From Turritopsis dohrnii (taxonomy: Eukaryota; Cnidaria; Hydrozoa; Anthoathecata; Oceaniidae): a stretch of 64,000 nt of DNA. The stretch is from positions 1 through 64,000 of the forward strand of contig BQMF02000605.1 of the NCBI GenBank assembly GCA_027922465.2, in the 5' to 3' direction. The notes beneath the pieces were generated by a model. The model searched no databases. It was not told the origin of the DNA and saw nothing but the letters and a program-made list of their open reading frames with translations. The translations under genes and the position numbers were made by a program. Of the stretch, positions 63,519-64,000 are shown piece by piece (position 1 is the stretch's first letter; each line of letters opens with the position of its first letter).

Positions 63519-63841
63519 ACTTGTTTTAAGCAAAATAGACTTATTTCAAGAATATAAATAATCTAAGCTAGATTTTTTTGCTTGCTCTTCGGACAAGCAA
63601 ATATTCCTTAATTCAAGAACTTTTTTCTTATTTTGTTAATTTTTTTGCTCAAAATAAGAAAATAAGTTTTTGCTGTGATCTACTTGTTTTAAGCAAAATA
63701 GACTCATTTCAAGAATATAAATAATCTAAGCTAGATTTTTTTGCTTGCTCTTCGGACAAGCAAATATTTCTTAATTCAAGAACTTTTTTCTTATTTTGTT
63801 AATTTTTTTGCTCAAAATAAGAAAGTAAGTTTTTGCTGTGA
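63519..63841. repeat. 163-bp direct repeat, two copies
   Basis: ACTTGTTTTAAGCAAAATAG starts at 63519 and again at 63682. The copies are nearly identical through GCTCTTCGGACAAGCAAATA to GTTTTTGCTGTGA. AGCAAG..TTCG..CTTGCT inside can form a small stem. Confidence 0.8.
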
Positions 63842-64000
63842 AGTGAAATTTTTATTATCTGTAATCCAAAAATATTGTCTTCTTTTGAATCGACGCAGTG
63901 CATAATAATTGATTAAAATACAAAGAGAGCTTGATATCATAAGTCAAGAAAAGACAATTTGATTTTCTTTAGTACTCATACGATTGTTCCTGTTTGCAGA

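Overview
The window is AT-rich, intron-rich metazoan nuclear DNA. I infer a cnidarian or a similar early-branching marine animal. The reasons are a VWDE-type adhesion gene, a tnp2-type (CACTA/EnSpm) transposase with animal introns, a SAMD3-like gene family member, an HND-type kinase, and dense layers of Helitron-, Kolobok-, mariner-, Penelope- and LTR-type elements. No sequence search was possible, so the species is not called.

Layout. 0.2-1.3 kb (minus): an intronless protein kinase with a coiled-coil N-terminus. 4.4-13.5 kb (plus): a CACTA/EnSpm-like transposon whose six-exon transposase reads open for 982 codons. Its large first intron holds a tRNA-like SINE relic and two back-to-back TTAA-flanked elements. 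13.6-17.9 kb: mostly non-coding, with one Helitron-like element. 17.9-47.9 kb (minus): one 22-exon gene for a VWDE-like membrane protein. Order: signal peptide, D8C, Cys-rich, Ig-like, VWD, EGF, IPT-like, two tandem cadherin-like/EGF cassettes, membrane anchor, short tail. All exon phases join and the summed length is 4059 nt (1352 codons plus stop). Its introns carry a head-to-tail run of three Helitron-like elements (21.6-29.3 kb), several hairpin MITEs, a MADF-domain relic, a THAP relic and a Penelope-type GIY-YIG relic. 45-51 kb: intron 1 and then upstream DNA with three sets of local duplications. 51.0-57.3 kb (plus): an LTR retrotransposon with near-identical LTRs but a broken interior (frameshifts, an in-frame stop, a Tc1-like fragment, a small MITE, and a poly(A)-tailed insertion with a 22-bp target duplication). 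It sits inside the first copy of a 1.2-kb repeat whose second, uninterrupted copy follows. 59.7-60.4 kb: AT-rich repeat arms and an 18-bp minisatellite. 61.2-63.3 kb (plus): a multi-exon SAMD3-like gene, possibly decayed. 63.5-63.8 kb: a 163-bp direct repeat.

Only the kinase, the VWDE-like gene and perhaps the SAMD3-like gene look like host genes. The CACTA transposase is the one mobile-element gene that appears intact. Exon limits were set by reading frame, GT/AG sites and phase continuity, not by transcripts.
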